From NCBI GenBank assembly GCA_003647035.1, contig QMMB01000178.1, positions 1 through 6,816 on the forward strand: 6,816 nucleotides of DNA. The letters are read 5' to 3'. Below the pieces are notes generated by a model. It was not told the origin of the DNA. It did no database searches and worked only from the letters and a program-made list of their open reading frames with translations. A program made the translations under genes and the position numbers. The stretch is from Deltaproteobacteria bacterium. Its GTDB lineage: Bacteria; Myxococcota_A; Polyangia; Polyangiales; Houyiibacteriaceae. Positions 1-6,626 of the stretch are shown piece by piece; position 1 is the first letter of the stretch; each line of letters opens with the position of its first letter.

Positions 1-252
1 CAGTACCAAGCTTCCCTCGTCACACCAGACGGTGTCGAAGGTGTAGCCTTCCGGCTTTTCGGTGAGGTCCGCCATCAGGAACCAGCGCCAGGGGTAGTCC
101 CCGTAGTCGCGGTAGTGACCGGTCAGGGTACCCGCAAAAAACTGGCGACCTGCATACTTGGTTTCCGCGATCTGTGCGCCGCCGTCACATTCGGCCCGCT
201 TGCCTGCATGGTCGGCGGACACCCCGTCTCTATGAGCGGAGGTCTCAGTCAT
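1..252 (-). CDS. Unrecognised protein, N-terminal 84 residues (partial at left edge)
   Basis: An open frame on the minus strand begins with ATG at 252-250 and stays open for 84 codons to the window edge, so the C-terminus is missing. It begins MTETSAHRDG. After a polar, probably disordered first 25 residues it becomes rich in Tyr, Trp and Phe, with GHYRDYGDYPWRWF near residues 47-60, and ends at the edge in CDEGSLVL. I see no signal peptide, membrane segment or cofactor motif, and I do not recognise the family. The start overlaps the end of the flavin oxidoreductase gene by 8 bases: ATGACTGA holds this start and the upstream TGA stop. There is no strong ribosome-binding site of its own. Translation by reinitiation from the upstream gene is therefore likely, and the two products probably share a pathway. 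The overlap and sustained open frame support a real gene; its function is unknown. Confidence 0.7.
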   Translation of the reverse strand, partial: MTETSAHRDGVSADHAGKRAECDGGAQIAETKYAGRQFFAGTLTGHYRDYGDYPWRWFLMADLTEKPEGYTFDTVWCDEGSLVL

Positions 253-1348
253 CGTCACTAAGGAACCCGTCGAACACATCCAGGGCTTCTTCCACGATGT
301 CCGACAGGATTTGACGAGCGGGTTTCATTTCCGTGACGTAGCCAATCCCCTGGCCTGCCGCCTCGGTCATCAGGTCCTTGCGCTGATAGTCCAAGGAGCC
401 CTGGATATAGTCTGACGACAGCATCATCTGCAGCGGCGGTTTCAACACTTCCGGCGCTTCCTCGCTCCGCCATTCGTTGTGCCAGGGGCAGCGGGTGGTG
501 CGCATGGTGTAACCGGAAATGGCGTTCGAATAGACGGTGTCTTCCGCCGTGGCTTCCAGCAGGAGTTCCTTCAGGGGCAGGTTCAGATCGGATTCGCGTG
601 AGGCCAGCCACAGGGAACCGGTCCACACGCCCGCTGCGCCGAGAGCGAGAGCCGCAGCCAGATGGCGACCCGTGGTCACTCCGCCTGCCGCCAGAACCGG
701 TACACCTGCCGGGCGCGCGACATCGACCACCTGCGGAACAATCGAGAAGGTGCCGATGTTGCCGGTGTGGCCAGCGGCGTCGTAGCCCTGGGCGATGATC
801 ACGTCTGTCCCCGCATCGATCTGTTTCTTCGCCTGGCGGGCTTTGCCCACCAGCCCCCAGACCTGAATGCCCAACCCGTGGGCGCGGTCCAGCATGAAAG
901 CGGGCGAGCCAAGGCCCGAGGCGATCACGGGCACTTTCTCGTCGAACAGGACCTCCAACTGAGCGAGCGCCCGTTTTTGGTCCAGACCACCCCAGGTATG
1001 CAGTTCGGGGGCCGTCTTTGGGGCTGGAACATCGTATTTCTTTTTGATCAACTGTTCGAAGTCACGGTGCTCCTGCGGGATCATGGCCAGCAGCTCTTCC
1101 ACTGTTTTTTCTTCCGGAACAGAAGCGGGAAGCACGAGGTCGATACCAAAAGGTTTGCCCCCCACGCGGTCGCGAATCCATTTGACCTCCGCCGCGATTT
1201 GATCCGGCGTGTGCATGGCTTCACCCAGGACGGCAAAGCCGCCCGCATTGATCACGGCAACCGCAACGTCCTTGCAGTGCGTGAAGGCAACCACCGGGTA
1301 TTCGATGCCGAGTTTGTCACATAGTTGGGTATGCAATGGGTCGCTCAT
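245..1348 (-). CDS. Nitronate monooxygenase-type NAD(P)H/FMN-dependent oxidoreductase
   Basis: Predicted cytoplasmic TIM-barrel flavoprotein of the nitronate monooxygenase / 2-nitropropane dioxygenase family, 367 residues from the chosen start. Family motifs in order are an N-terminal LGIEYPVV strand, NAGGFAVLG (residues 34-42), VIASGLG (141-147), the active-site stretch GYDAAGHTGN (188-197), VLAAGGV (218-224) and GVWTGS (240-245). The last two match the FMN phosphate-binding loops. His194 in AAGH matches the catalytic His of the family. Two differences from the textbook enzyme are visible: the usual QAPM-like segment after the first strand reads AFTHCKD, and a charged, Lys/Glu-rich segment lies at about 77-125. 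Many family members are enoyl reductases or other flavin enzymes, so nitronate activity is not established. An in-frame ATG at 1387 would add 13 residues (MVFSCSIGATFEV). I prefer 1348 because the family normally starts just before the LGIEYP strand; neither start has a strong ribosome-binding site. The gene is divergent from the molybdenum hydroxylase operon. Confidence 0.88.
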   Translation of the reverse strand: MSDPLHTQLCDKLGIEYPVVAFTHCKDVAVAVINAGGFAVLGEAMHTPDQIAAEVKWIRDRVGGKPFGIDLVLPASVPEEKTVEELLAMIPQEHRDFEQLIKKKYDVPAPKTAPELHTWGGLDQKRALAQLEVLFDEKVPVIASGLGSPAFMLDRAHGLGIQVWGLVGKARQAKKQIDAGTDVIIAQGYDAAGHTGNIGTFSIVPQVVDVARPAGVPVLAAGGVTTGRHLAAALALGAAGVWTGSLWLASRESDLNLPLKELLLEATAEDTVYSNAISGYTMRTTRCPWHNEWRSEEAPEVLKPPLQMMLSSDYIQGSLDYQRKDLMTEAAGQGIGYVTEMKPARQILSDIVEEALDVFDGFLSDDD

Positions 1349-1554
1349 CACTTCGAACGTAGCGCCGATTGAACAGGAAAAAACCATCAGAAAGGGGTTC
1401 TGACCTCGATGGCCTCATATGAAATTCTATCGGCCAGATTCGCTTTGCGGCGGGCGTCTGCTGCTGCTGAAAGTTCGACTAGTGTGCTATGCAAAACGGG
1501 GAAGACTGATGGAGCACAACATGATCTCGATCATGACAGCCTGCGGGGAGTGCG
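1349..1554. other. Divergent intergenic/promoter region
   Basis: This stretch separates the minus-strand flavin oxidoreductase gene from the plus-strand molybdenum hydroxylase operon, so it should hold promoters in both directions. It is visibly more AT-rich than the flanking genes, especially at about 1375-1440. On the minus strand TAGAAT (complement of 1424-1429) matches a -10 box at five of six bases, but I find no -35 box at normal spacing. On the plus strand I find no convincing sigma-70 promoter. TGGCC (1410-1414) and GGCCA (1432-1436) form a short, widely spaced inverted repeat of doubtful meaning. The clearest element is the 16-bp palindrome at 1520-1535, listed separately. If the oxidoreductase starts at 1387 instead of 1348, the region is 39 bases shorter. 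Confidence 0.5.
1520..1535. promoter_or_regulatory. 16-bp palindrome, candidate operator
   Basis: CATGATC-TC-GATCATG is an inverted repeat with perfect 7-base arms and a 2-base centre. It ends 19 bases before the first start codon of the molybdenum hydroxylase operon and 9 bases before its ribosome-binding site. A 2-base centre cannot form a good RNA loop, so a dimeric DNA-binding repressor or activator site is more likely than a hairpin. The size fits MarR- or TetR-type sites in general, but no regulator gene is present in the window and the binding protein is unknown. Confidence 0.5.
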
Positions 1555-2430
1555 ATGAAACCGGCACCTTTTGATTATTACTCGCCTGATACCCTCGAAG
1601 AGGCTGTTGCGCTTCTGGCAAAGCTCGAGAATGAGGATCTGGACGCCAAAATTCTGGCGGGCGGTCAGAGTTTGATGCCCATGCTCAGCCTTCGACTGGC
1701 GCGCCCCGACGCGCTGGTAGACCTGCGGAAGATAGGCGCCCTCGATTACATCCGAGAAGACGGAGACACGATCGCCATCGGGGCGATGACTTCGAAAAGC
1801 GCGGCAGAAGATAGTGACGTGATCCGGACGCGGCAGCCCTTGTTCCATGAAGCCACACTGCTCGTCGGGCATCGCCAGATTCGTAACCGGGGCACTGTCG
1901 GAGGGTCCTTTGCTCATGCGGAACCGACGGCCGAATATGGGGCCGCGGCAATGGTCCTCGGAATGGACATGAAGGTGGTCGGCCCGAATGGTGAGCGGAT
2001 CGTTCCGGCGAAAGACTTCTACGTCACCTATCTGACCGCCGATATCGATTCGACGGAAATCCTGACCGAGGTTCGACTGCCCGTGTTGAAGAAGGGGACC
2101 GGGTGGTCCTTCCAGGAAATGTCCCGTCGGCAGGGGGATCACGCGCTAGCTGGTGCCGCGGTGACGCTGCGCCTCGTCGGCGGGGTGTGCAAGGACGTGT
2201 GCATCGCCGTTTTCGGTGTGAATGCCAGCCCGACCCGGCTTGCCGAGGCAGAAGCATTCATCACAGGGAAAGCTGCTACGGAAGACAACGCTCGCGAAGC
2301 GGGCCGGGTAGGGGCGGACGGCCTGGAAGAACCCATGAGCGACGTGCACGCCACGGCACAGTACCGCCGAGGCCTAATCGCCACACTTGTCGCCCGGTGC
2401 CTGGTTGAAGCCGCATCACGCGCATCCTGA
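1555..2430 (+). CDS. Molybdenum hydroxylase FAD-binding medium subunit (CoxM/CutM-like)
   Basis: FAD subunit of a three-part molybdenum hydroxylase of the xanthine oxidase family. It passes electrons from the iron-sulfur subunit to the final acceptor. The 291-residue length is normal. The N-terminal FAD domain (about 1-175) carries the flavin pyrophosphate loop AGGQSLMPMLSLRL (35-48) and the second FAD motif TVGGSFAHAEPTAEY (114-128). The C-terminal domain (about 183-285) includes the typical SDVHATAQYRR (262-272). The only cysteines are 212, 216 and 282, so the [4Fe-4S]-binding insertion of the 4-hydroxybenzoyl-CoA reductase beta subunit is absent. The ATG at 1555 is supported by GGGGAG at 1545-1550, four bases upstream. 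It is the first gene of the operon, 27 bases before the [2Fe-2S] subunit. The gene alone does not identify the substrate, and a symbol such as coxM would overstate what is known. Confidence 0.95.
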   Translation: MKPAPFDYYSPDTLEEAVALLAKLENEDLDAKILAGGQSLMPMLSLRLARPDALVDLRKIGALDYIREDGDTIAIGAMTSKSAAEDSDVIRTRQPLFHEATLLVGHRQIRNRGTVGGSFAHAEPTAEYGAAAMVLGMDMKVVGPNGERIVPAKDFYVTYLTADIDSTEILTEVRLPVLKKGTGWSFQEMSRRQGDHALAGAAVTLRLVGGVCKDVCIAVFGVNASPTRLAEAEAFITGKAATEDNAREAGRVGADGLEEPMSDVHATAQYRRGLIATLVARCLVEAASRAS

Positions 2431-2457
2431 AGTGATTATTCTGAGGGCTTTCGAGAC

Positions 2458-2970
2458 ATGACTACAAAACAAACAGTGAAGGTGACCGTCAATGGCATCG
2501 CCTACGAGCGGCAGGTAGAGCCGCGTCTGACCCTGGTCGATTTTCTGCGCCATGAGTTGCACTTGGGTGGAACTCATGTGGGGTGCGAGCACGGTGTGTG
2601 CGGCACCTGCAACATCTTGGTCGATGGAAAGGCCGTACGGTCCTGCCTGATGCTTGCGGTGCAGGTGGACGGGGAAAGCCTCACGACCGTGGAAGGCCTT
2701 AGGAATCGGGACACGGGAGACTTGCACCCCATCCAGCAGGCATTCGTCGATGAGCATGGCCTGCAGTGCGGCTTCTGCACGCCTGGTTTTCTGATGACCA
2801 CGCTCGAGCTCCTGCGCGACAACCCGAATCCCAGCGAAGCAGACATCAAAGATGCTCTGGGCGGGAATCTGTGCCGGTGCACGGGGTACGAGGCCATCAT
2901 GAAATCTGTTCGCCTGGCGGCCAAACGGGTTCAAGAAGGACAGGATATTGGGCTCACTCACACGGATTGA
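2458..2970 (+). CDS. Molybdenum hydroxylase [2Fe-2S] small subunit (CoxS/CutS-like)
   Basis: Iron-sulfur subunit, 170 residues, carrying two [2Fe-2S] clusters that link the molybdenum site to FAD. The N-terminal plant-ferredoxin-like domain has ligands Cys43, Cys48, Cys51 and Cys63 in CEHGVCGTC and the following RSC. The C-terminal four-helix domain has Cys104, Cys107, Cys139 and Cys141 in QCGFCTPG and LCRCTGYE. All eight ligands are present, and Gln103 before the second cluster matches the residue that contacts the molybdopterin cofactor in this family. A short polar tail (about 158-170, ending THTD) extends slightly past the usual end. GAGGG at 2443-2447 is a possible ribosome-binding site with a long 10-base spacing. 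The gene is 18 bases upstream of the large-subunit gene. There is no signal peptide, so the complex is expected in the cytoplasm. Confidence 0.97.
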   Translation: MTTKQTVKVTVNGIAYERQVEPRLTLVDFLRHELHLGGTHVGCEHGVCGTCNILVDGKAVRSCLMLAVQVDGESLTTVEGLRNRDTGDLHPIQQAFVDEHGLQCGFCTPGFLMTTLELLRDNPNPSEADIKDALGGNLCRCTGYEAIMKSVRLAAKRVQEGQDIGLTHTD

Positions 2971-2988
2971 GGGCGGGAGAAACACGCA

Positions 2989-5397
2989 ATGTCGATAGAA
3001 ATTCCTGGGCTTCCCGAGGACATGCCGGGCGCAGAGCTCAAGTATGTGGGCAAAGACGTCAAGCGCATCGAGGACCCCGGTTTGGTGGCGGGTACGGTTG
3101 AGTTCATTGACAATCTAGACCTGCCCAACATGGCCCACTGCGCCATGCTGCGCAGTCCCCACCCCCATGCGCGCATCACGGGCTACGACACCAGCGCGGC
3201 GGAAGCTCTTCCTGGCGTGGTGGCAGTGATCACGGGTGAGGATGTGAAGCGCTGGGCCAACCCGGTGACGACCGCGCCCGAAGGGTGGGGCAGCTACTGC
3301 CTGGCCGTGGATAAGGTCCGCTTCGTCGGCGAGCCGGTGGTCGCGGTGGCGGCGGAGAGTCGATACATTGCCGAAGACGCACTCGAGTTGGTCAACGTAG
3401 AGTACGAGCTGTTGCCGGTGGCGGCCACCGCGGAAGAGGCCATCAAGGAAGGCGCTCCCCGGCTTTTCGAAGAGAACGAAAGCAACGTCATCCTCTCCAA
3501 GACGTACGACTGGGGCGATGTCGATCAGGTTTTCGCCGACGCCGATCACGTGGTTTCGGAAACCTTCTTCTGGAACCGGGTCGGGGCCAATCCGATGGAG
3601 ACCTTCGGCTGCGTCTCTACGTGGGATACGGTCAACAACAGCCTGACGATTCACGGGTCCTTTCAGACGCCGGGGTTCATGGCGCTCGGGCGAGCCTTCT
3701 CGCTGAACCTCCCCACGAACAAGGTCAAGGTGGTCAGCCATCCGCACGGCGGCAGCTTTGGCGGCAAAGGCGGGCCTCGCGGTTCGGAGATCTCGTCCCT
3801 TCTGTCCCGCAAGGCGGGTGGTCGTGCGGTGAAGTACATTGAGGACCGGGTCGAGTATCTTCTGGCGGGCGCCGGGCAGTCCTGGGATCGATACTACGAC
3901 GCCTCGCTGGCGCTGAAGGCGGACGGCACGGTGACAGGCTTCAAGGTGAAGCTGCTCGATGATCAGGGCGCCGGAGCCGAAGGGTACGGGACCATCTCGA
4001 TCGCCAAGCCCATCGCGGCCTTTACCGGTTGTTATCGAATCGAAGCGGCCCGCTACGACTTGAACGTGGTGGCGACCAATCGAGCTCCCACCTATCCGTA
4101 CCGGGGGTACGGCCCCCCGCCGCACAACTACGTGCTCGAATCGCTGATGGACATCGCCGCGCAAAAGCTCGGTCTGGACGTCGCGGAAATCCGACGCCGC
4201 AACTACATTCCGCCCGAGGCCTTTCCGTACACCATCCCAAGCGGCAACGAGTACGACAGCGGCCAGTATGAAGTCACCTTGGACGCCGCTCTGGAGCTCG
4301 CGGACTACGAGGCCCTCCGGGAAGAACAAGCCCGGGCGCGCGAAGAGGGCCGTCTACTGGGGATCGGCGTGTGCAGCGTCGTCGAGCCAGGCGTCTTCGA
4401 CTGGAATGCCTATACGACCGTCGGGATCCAAGGCGTTGGGGTGCCCGAGGGTGCGAAGGTCAGTGTCGACATCATGGGCCAGATCACCGTGACGGTGGGC
4501 TTCAGTCTGGAGGGGCAGGGGCAGTACACCCTCGCGGCCCAGCTGGTCGCAGACTTCTTCGGGGTAGACATGGCCGGCGTGCGCGTTGCGTACGCCGCTA
4601 CGGATGTGGCGCCGCCGCATTTCGGTCCCGGAGGCAGTCGTCTCGGCGTTTCCATCACCGGCGCCGTTCTGGGCGCGTGCCGGAAAATCGAGGAAAAGTT
4701 CAAGCTGGTGACCGCTCGGCTGATGCAGTGCGAGCCCGCCGCGCTCGAGCTGGCTGACGGGTTTGTCCGGATCAAAGGCGTGCCCGGAGCCGAAATGCAT
4801 ATCGCGCAGGTGGCGGGAACCATGCTGGCGCGCAGTGACCTGTTGCCACCGGGGATGGAGCAGTCGCCCGAGGCTACTTACGTCTGGACCGCACCGGGTC
4901 GAACGGAGCCGGATGAGCAGGGCCGGTGCAAGAGCTATCTCACCGCCGCCAATGCGTGTCATGTGGTGATGGTGGAGATCGATCCCGGCACCGGAAGAAC
5001 CGACATCCTCAAGTATTGCGTTGCCGATGATTGCGGCACACGCCTCAATCCAGCGACGGTGGAAGGCCAGCTAATGGGGGGCATCGCCCAAGGCATCGGC
5101 GCGGCGCTGTTCGAAGAGTACGTCTACACGGACGATGGACAGCCCAAGGTGTCCACCTTTGCCGAGTACCTCGTGCCGACCATTCACGAGGTCCCAAAGA
5201 CGGACAAAGCCGTCATCGTGACACCCTCTCCCTTCACTCCCCTCGGCGCCAAGGGATGCGGCGAGGGCGCCATCCACACCACGCCCGCGGTGATCATGTG
5301 TGCGATCAACGACGCCCTTCTCCCGCTGGGCGTACAGGCCCGTGCGACACCCGCGTCGCCGAACCGCGTCTGGGACTTGCTTCAACAGGCCAAGTAG
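2989..5397 (+). CDS. Molybdenum hydroxylase large molybdopterin-binding subunit (xanthine dehydrogenase/CoxL-like)
   Basis: Catalytic subunit, 802 residues, full length for the family. It is expected to bind the Mo-pterin cofactor and hydroxylate a substrate with oxygen from water. The N-terminal a/b-hammerhead domain (about 25-145) is followed by GDVDQVFADADHVV (176-189), the substrate/cofactor stretch NPMETFG (201-207), Gln226 in SFQTP, and the cofactor loop GGSFGGKGG (254-262). Next come YRGYGPPPHNY (371-381), EGQGQY (508-513), GPGGSRLG (546-553) and the catalytic Glu759 in GAKGCGEG. The loop at 371 has no Cys, so this is not form I aerobic CO dehydrogenase (AYRCSFR) and it lacks the form II AYRGAGR sequence. 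The cofactor loop has Gly where xanthine dehydrogenase has the purine-binding Glu of GGKET. Arg372 matches the conserved active-site Arg. The substrate is unknown. GGGAGA at 2975-2980 is the ribosome-binding site. No maturation genes (XdhC/CoxD/E/F type) are in the window. Confidence 0.95.
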   Translation: MSIEIPGLPEDMPGAELKYVGKDVKRIEDPGLVAGTVEFIDNLDLPNMAHCAMLRSPHPHARITGYDTSAAEALPGVVAVITGEDVKRWANPVTTAPEGWGSYCLAVDKVRFVGEPVVAVAAESRYIAEDALELVNVEYELLPVAATAEEAIKEGAPRLFEENESNVILSKTYDWGDVDQVFADADHVVSETFFWNRVGANPMETFGCVSTWDTVNNSLTIHGSFQTPGFMALGRAFSLNLPTNKVKVVSHPHGGSFGGKGGPRGSEISSLLSRKAGGRAVKYIEDRVEYLLAGAGQSWDRYYDASLALKADGTVTGFKVKLLDDQGAGAEGYGTISIAKPIAAFTGCYRIEAARYDLNVVATNRAPTYPYRGYGPPPHNYVLESLMDIAAQKLGLDVAEIRRRNYIPPEAFPYTIPSGNEYDSGQYEVTLDAALELADYEALREEQARAREEGRLLGIGVCSVVEPGVFDWNAYTTVGIQGVGVPEGAKVSVDIMGQITVTVGFSLEGQGQYTLAAQLVADFFGVDMAGVRVAYAATDVAPPHFGPGGSRLGVSITGAVLGACRKIEEKFKLVTARLMQCEPAALELADGFVRIKGVPGAEMHIAQVAGTMLARSDLLPPGMEQSPEATYVWTAPGRTEPDEQGRCKSYLTAANACHVVMVEIDPGTGRTDILKYCVADDCGTRLNPATVEGQLMGGIAQGIGAALFEEYVYTDDGQPKVSTFAEYLVPTIHEVPKTDKAVIVTPSPFTPLGAKGCGEGAIHTTPAVIMCAINDALLPLGVQARATPASPNRVWDLLQQAK

Positions 5398-5409
5398 AGA
5401 GCCCTACTT
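5392..5409. terminator. Inverted repeat holding both convergent stop codons
   Basis: AAGTAG (5392-5397), a 6-base loop AGAGCC, then CTACTT (5404-5409) form a perfect 6-bp stem. Each arm is the last Lys codon plus TAG stop of one of the two convergent genes, so the repeat reads identically from both strands. It could act as a weak two-way transcription barrier. The stem has only two G-C pairs and no T-run follows on either strand, so it does not qualify as a standard intrinsic terminator. It may simply result from both genes ending in AAG TAG. Confidence 0.25.
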
Positions 5410-6183
5410 CCCCGTGTAAACCGGCTTGCGCTTTTCAGCGAAGGCGCGCGGGCCCTCCTTCGCGTCTTCAGAGCGGAAGACACGGTCGGCCATGGTTTTC
5501 TCGAGCACAAAACCGGGTTCGTTATTCAGTGAACGCACCATGATCTCCTTGGCGGTGCGCACCGCGAGCGGGCCGTTCTGGCAGATGCGCTCGGCGAGCG
5601 CCATCGCTTCGGGGAGCACCTGGTCGGCCGGAACGATCTTGTTCACCAGGCCGATCTGGTAGGCGCGCTCGGCTGTGATGTTGTCGCCCGCCAGCACCAT
5701 TTCCATAGCCACGGCCCAGGGAATTTGCTGTGGCAAGCGGATGTGCGTGCCGCCCGCCGGAACCACGCCCCATTTTACTTCTCCGAGCCCGAAGATGGCT
5801 TTGTCGGAGGCAATGCGCATGTCCGTGCCCTGCAGGAACTCCAGGCCACCGGCAATACACAAGCCGTTCACAGCGGCGATGATGGGCTTGTAGATGTGAT
5901 AGAAGGGACGCTTGGCCGGGTCTTCGTACCCCATCATGTCCCCTTCCGCGATCGCGGGGAGGGCGTCTTTCAGATCCATGCCCGCGCAAAAAGCCTTGTC
6001 GCCCGCCCCGGTCATGACGGCGACCCACAGGTCGGGGTCTTCATTGAAATCGTCAAAGGCGGCGTCCATGGCCTTCAGCATTTCGCCGGTGAAGGCATTC
6101 AGCGCCTTGGGACGGTTGATGGTCATGAGGGCGATGCGGCCCTTTTTCTCGTAGGTAAATGTCTCCGGCAGTTCCAGCGTCAT
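5404..6183 (-). CDS. Enoyl-CoA hydratase/isomerase (crotonase) family protein
   Basis: Crotonase-fold enzyme, 259 residues, full length, predicted to add water across the double bond of a 2-enoyl-CoA. The oxyanion-hole motifs are both present: AFCAGMDL (64-71) and VNGLCIAGGLEF (105-116). Glu115 and Glu135 are 20 residues apart, as are Glu144 and Glu164 of rat mitochondrial enoyl-CoA hydratase, and they sit in matching motifs (AGGLEF and FGLGEVKWG). This supports real hydratase activity over the isomerase or hydrolase variants that lack one Glu. PAGGTHIRLP (142-151) and the C-terminal FAEKRKPVYTGK (248-259) are typical. AGGGA-like sequence (AAGGGAAG) upstream of the ATG at 6183 gives a plausible ribosome-binding site. 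It lies 27 bases after the DUF35 gene and ends 6 bases from the convergent molybdenum subunit gene. Acyl substrate is unknown; the neighbours suggest a side-chain or ring-derived CoA ester. Confidence 0.93.
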   Translation of the reverse strand: MTLELPETFTYEKKGRIALMTINRPKALNAFTGEMLKAMDAAFDDFNEDPDLWVAVMTGAGDKAFCAGMDLKDALPAIAEGDMMGYEDPAKRPFYHIYKPIIAAVNGLCIAGGLEFLQGTDMRIASDKAIFGLGEVKWGVVPAGGTHIRLPQQIPWAVAMEMVLAGDNITAERAYQIGLVNKIVPADQVLPEAMALAERICQNGPLAVRTAKEIMVRSLNNEPGFVLEKTMADRVFRSEDAKEGPRAFAEKRKPVYTGK

Positions 6184-6210
6184 GAGAATGCTTCCCTTTG
6201 TGGTGTCTGT

Positions 6211-6621
6211 TCAGCCCCGTCGCTTGAAGCGCGGCAAGGTGATGTCTTCCGTCACAGCGTCATAGGTCAGTTCAAGCGGCATGCCGATTTCTAGCTCGTC
6301 GGGCGTGCAGTCCACCACGGTGCTGAGCAGCCTAACCCCTTCTTCCATTTCGACCACGACGTCCGCATACGGAGCGTCGCGAGAGAACGCAGGGTGTAGG
6401 GCGCGGTTCACCACCACCCAGGTGTACACCGTGCCCCGGCCCGTGGAGCGTACCCACTGCCACTCGAAGCTGTTGCACTCGGGGCACATCTCCCGGGGAA
6501 CATGGCGAAAGGCATCACAGGACGTGCACTTCTGGAAATGCAGGTCCTCTTTTTGGCACCGGCCATAGAACTCGCGGACCAGTCCTTCCATGACGGGAAG
6601 AGGCTTCGTGTACTCCGTCAT
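6211..6621 (-). CDS. Zn-ribbon/OB-fold protein, DUF35 family (acyl-CoA-associated OB-fold)
   Basis: A 136-residue protein with the two-part DUF35 layout. N-terminal helices (about 7-25) lead into a rubredoxin-like zinc ribbon with Cys32, Cys35, Cys46 and Cys49 (CTSC and CPEC). An OB-fold follows (about 57-125) with GRGTVYTWVVVNRALHPAF (61-79), the common GxGxVYTxTVV-like core. Members of this family are usually encoded beside, and bind, thiolase-like lipid-transfer proteins. Known examples include archaeal acetoacetyl-CoA thiolase/HMG-CoA synthase complexes and the DUF35 domain of ChsH2 with the Ltp2 aldolase in steroid side-chain degradation. Here too the upstream gene is thiolase-like, and the gap is only 9 bases. 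The protein most likely forms a complex with that neighbour. The start at 6621 is fixed by AGGAGG, five bases upstream, overlapping the stop of the previous gene. Confidence 0.93.
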   Translation of the reverse strand: MTEYTKPLPVMEGLVREFYGRCQKEDLHFQKCTSCDAFRHVPREMCPECNSFEWQWVRSTGRGTVYTWVVVNRALHPAFSRDAPYADVVVEMEEGVRLLSTVVDCTPDELEIGMPLELTYDAVTEDITLPRFKRRG

Positions 6622-6626
6622 CCTGT

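Noticed and set aside
662..1324. A 220-codon open frame on the plus strand, antisense to the flavin oxidoreductase gene
   Set aside because: It mirrors a well-supported gene, shows no family motifs and has no convincing ribosome-binding site.
1410..1436. TGGCC...GGCCA spaced inverted repeat in the divergent region
   Set aside because: Five-base arms separated by 17 bases are expected by chance in GC-rich DNA, and no second copy was seen.
1465..1493. Possible plus-strand sigma-70 promoter (TGCTGA, 17 bases, TATGCA)
   Set aside because: Only two of six -35 bases and three of six -10 bases match consensus, which is no better than chance.
1531..2142. A 203-codon minus-strand frame antisense to the FAD subunit gene
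   Set aside because: It has low-complexity composition without motifs and overlaps the FAD-binding coding region, so it is a shadow frame.
3115..4329. A 404-codon open frame on the minus strand, antisense to the molybdenum subunit gene
   Set aside because: It lies wholly inside a gene with clear family motifs on the other strand. Its translation is rich in Arg, Gly and His with no recognisable domain, typical of an antisense frame kept open by high-GC codon bias.
2989..5397. Aerobic CO dehydrogenase (coxMSL), suggested by subunit sizes and gene order
   Set aside because: The gene order fits, but the large subunit has YRGYGPPPHNY in place of the Cys-bearing AYRCSFR loop, so the Mo-S-Cu site cannot form. 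No coxD/E/F-type genes are present in the window.
2989..5397. Xanthine dehydrogenase assignment
   Set aside because: The purine-binding Glu of the GGKET loop is Gly here, and the CoA-ester neighbours do not suggest purine breakdown.
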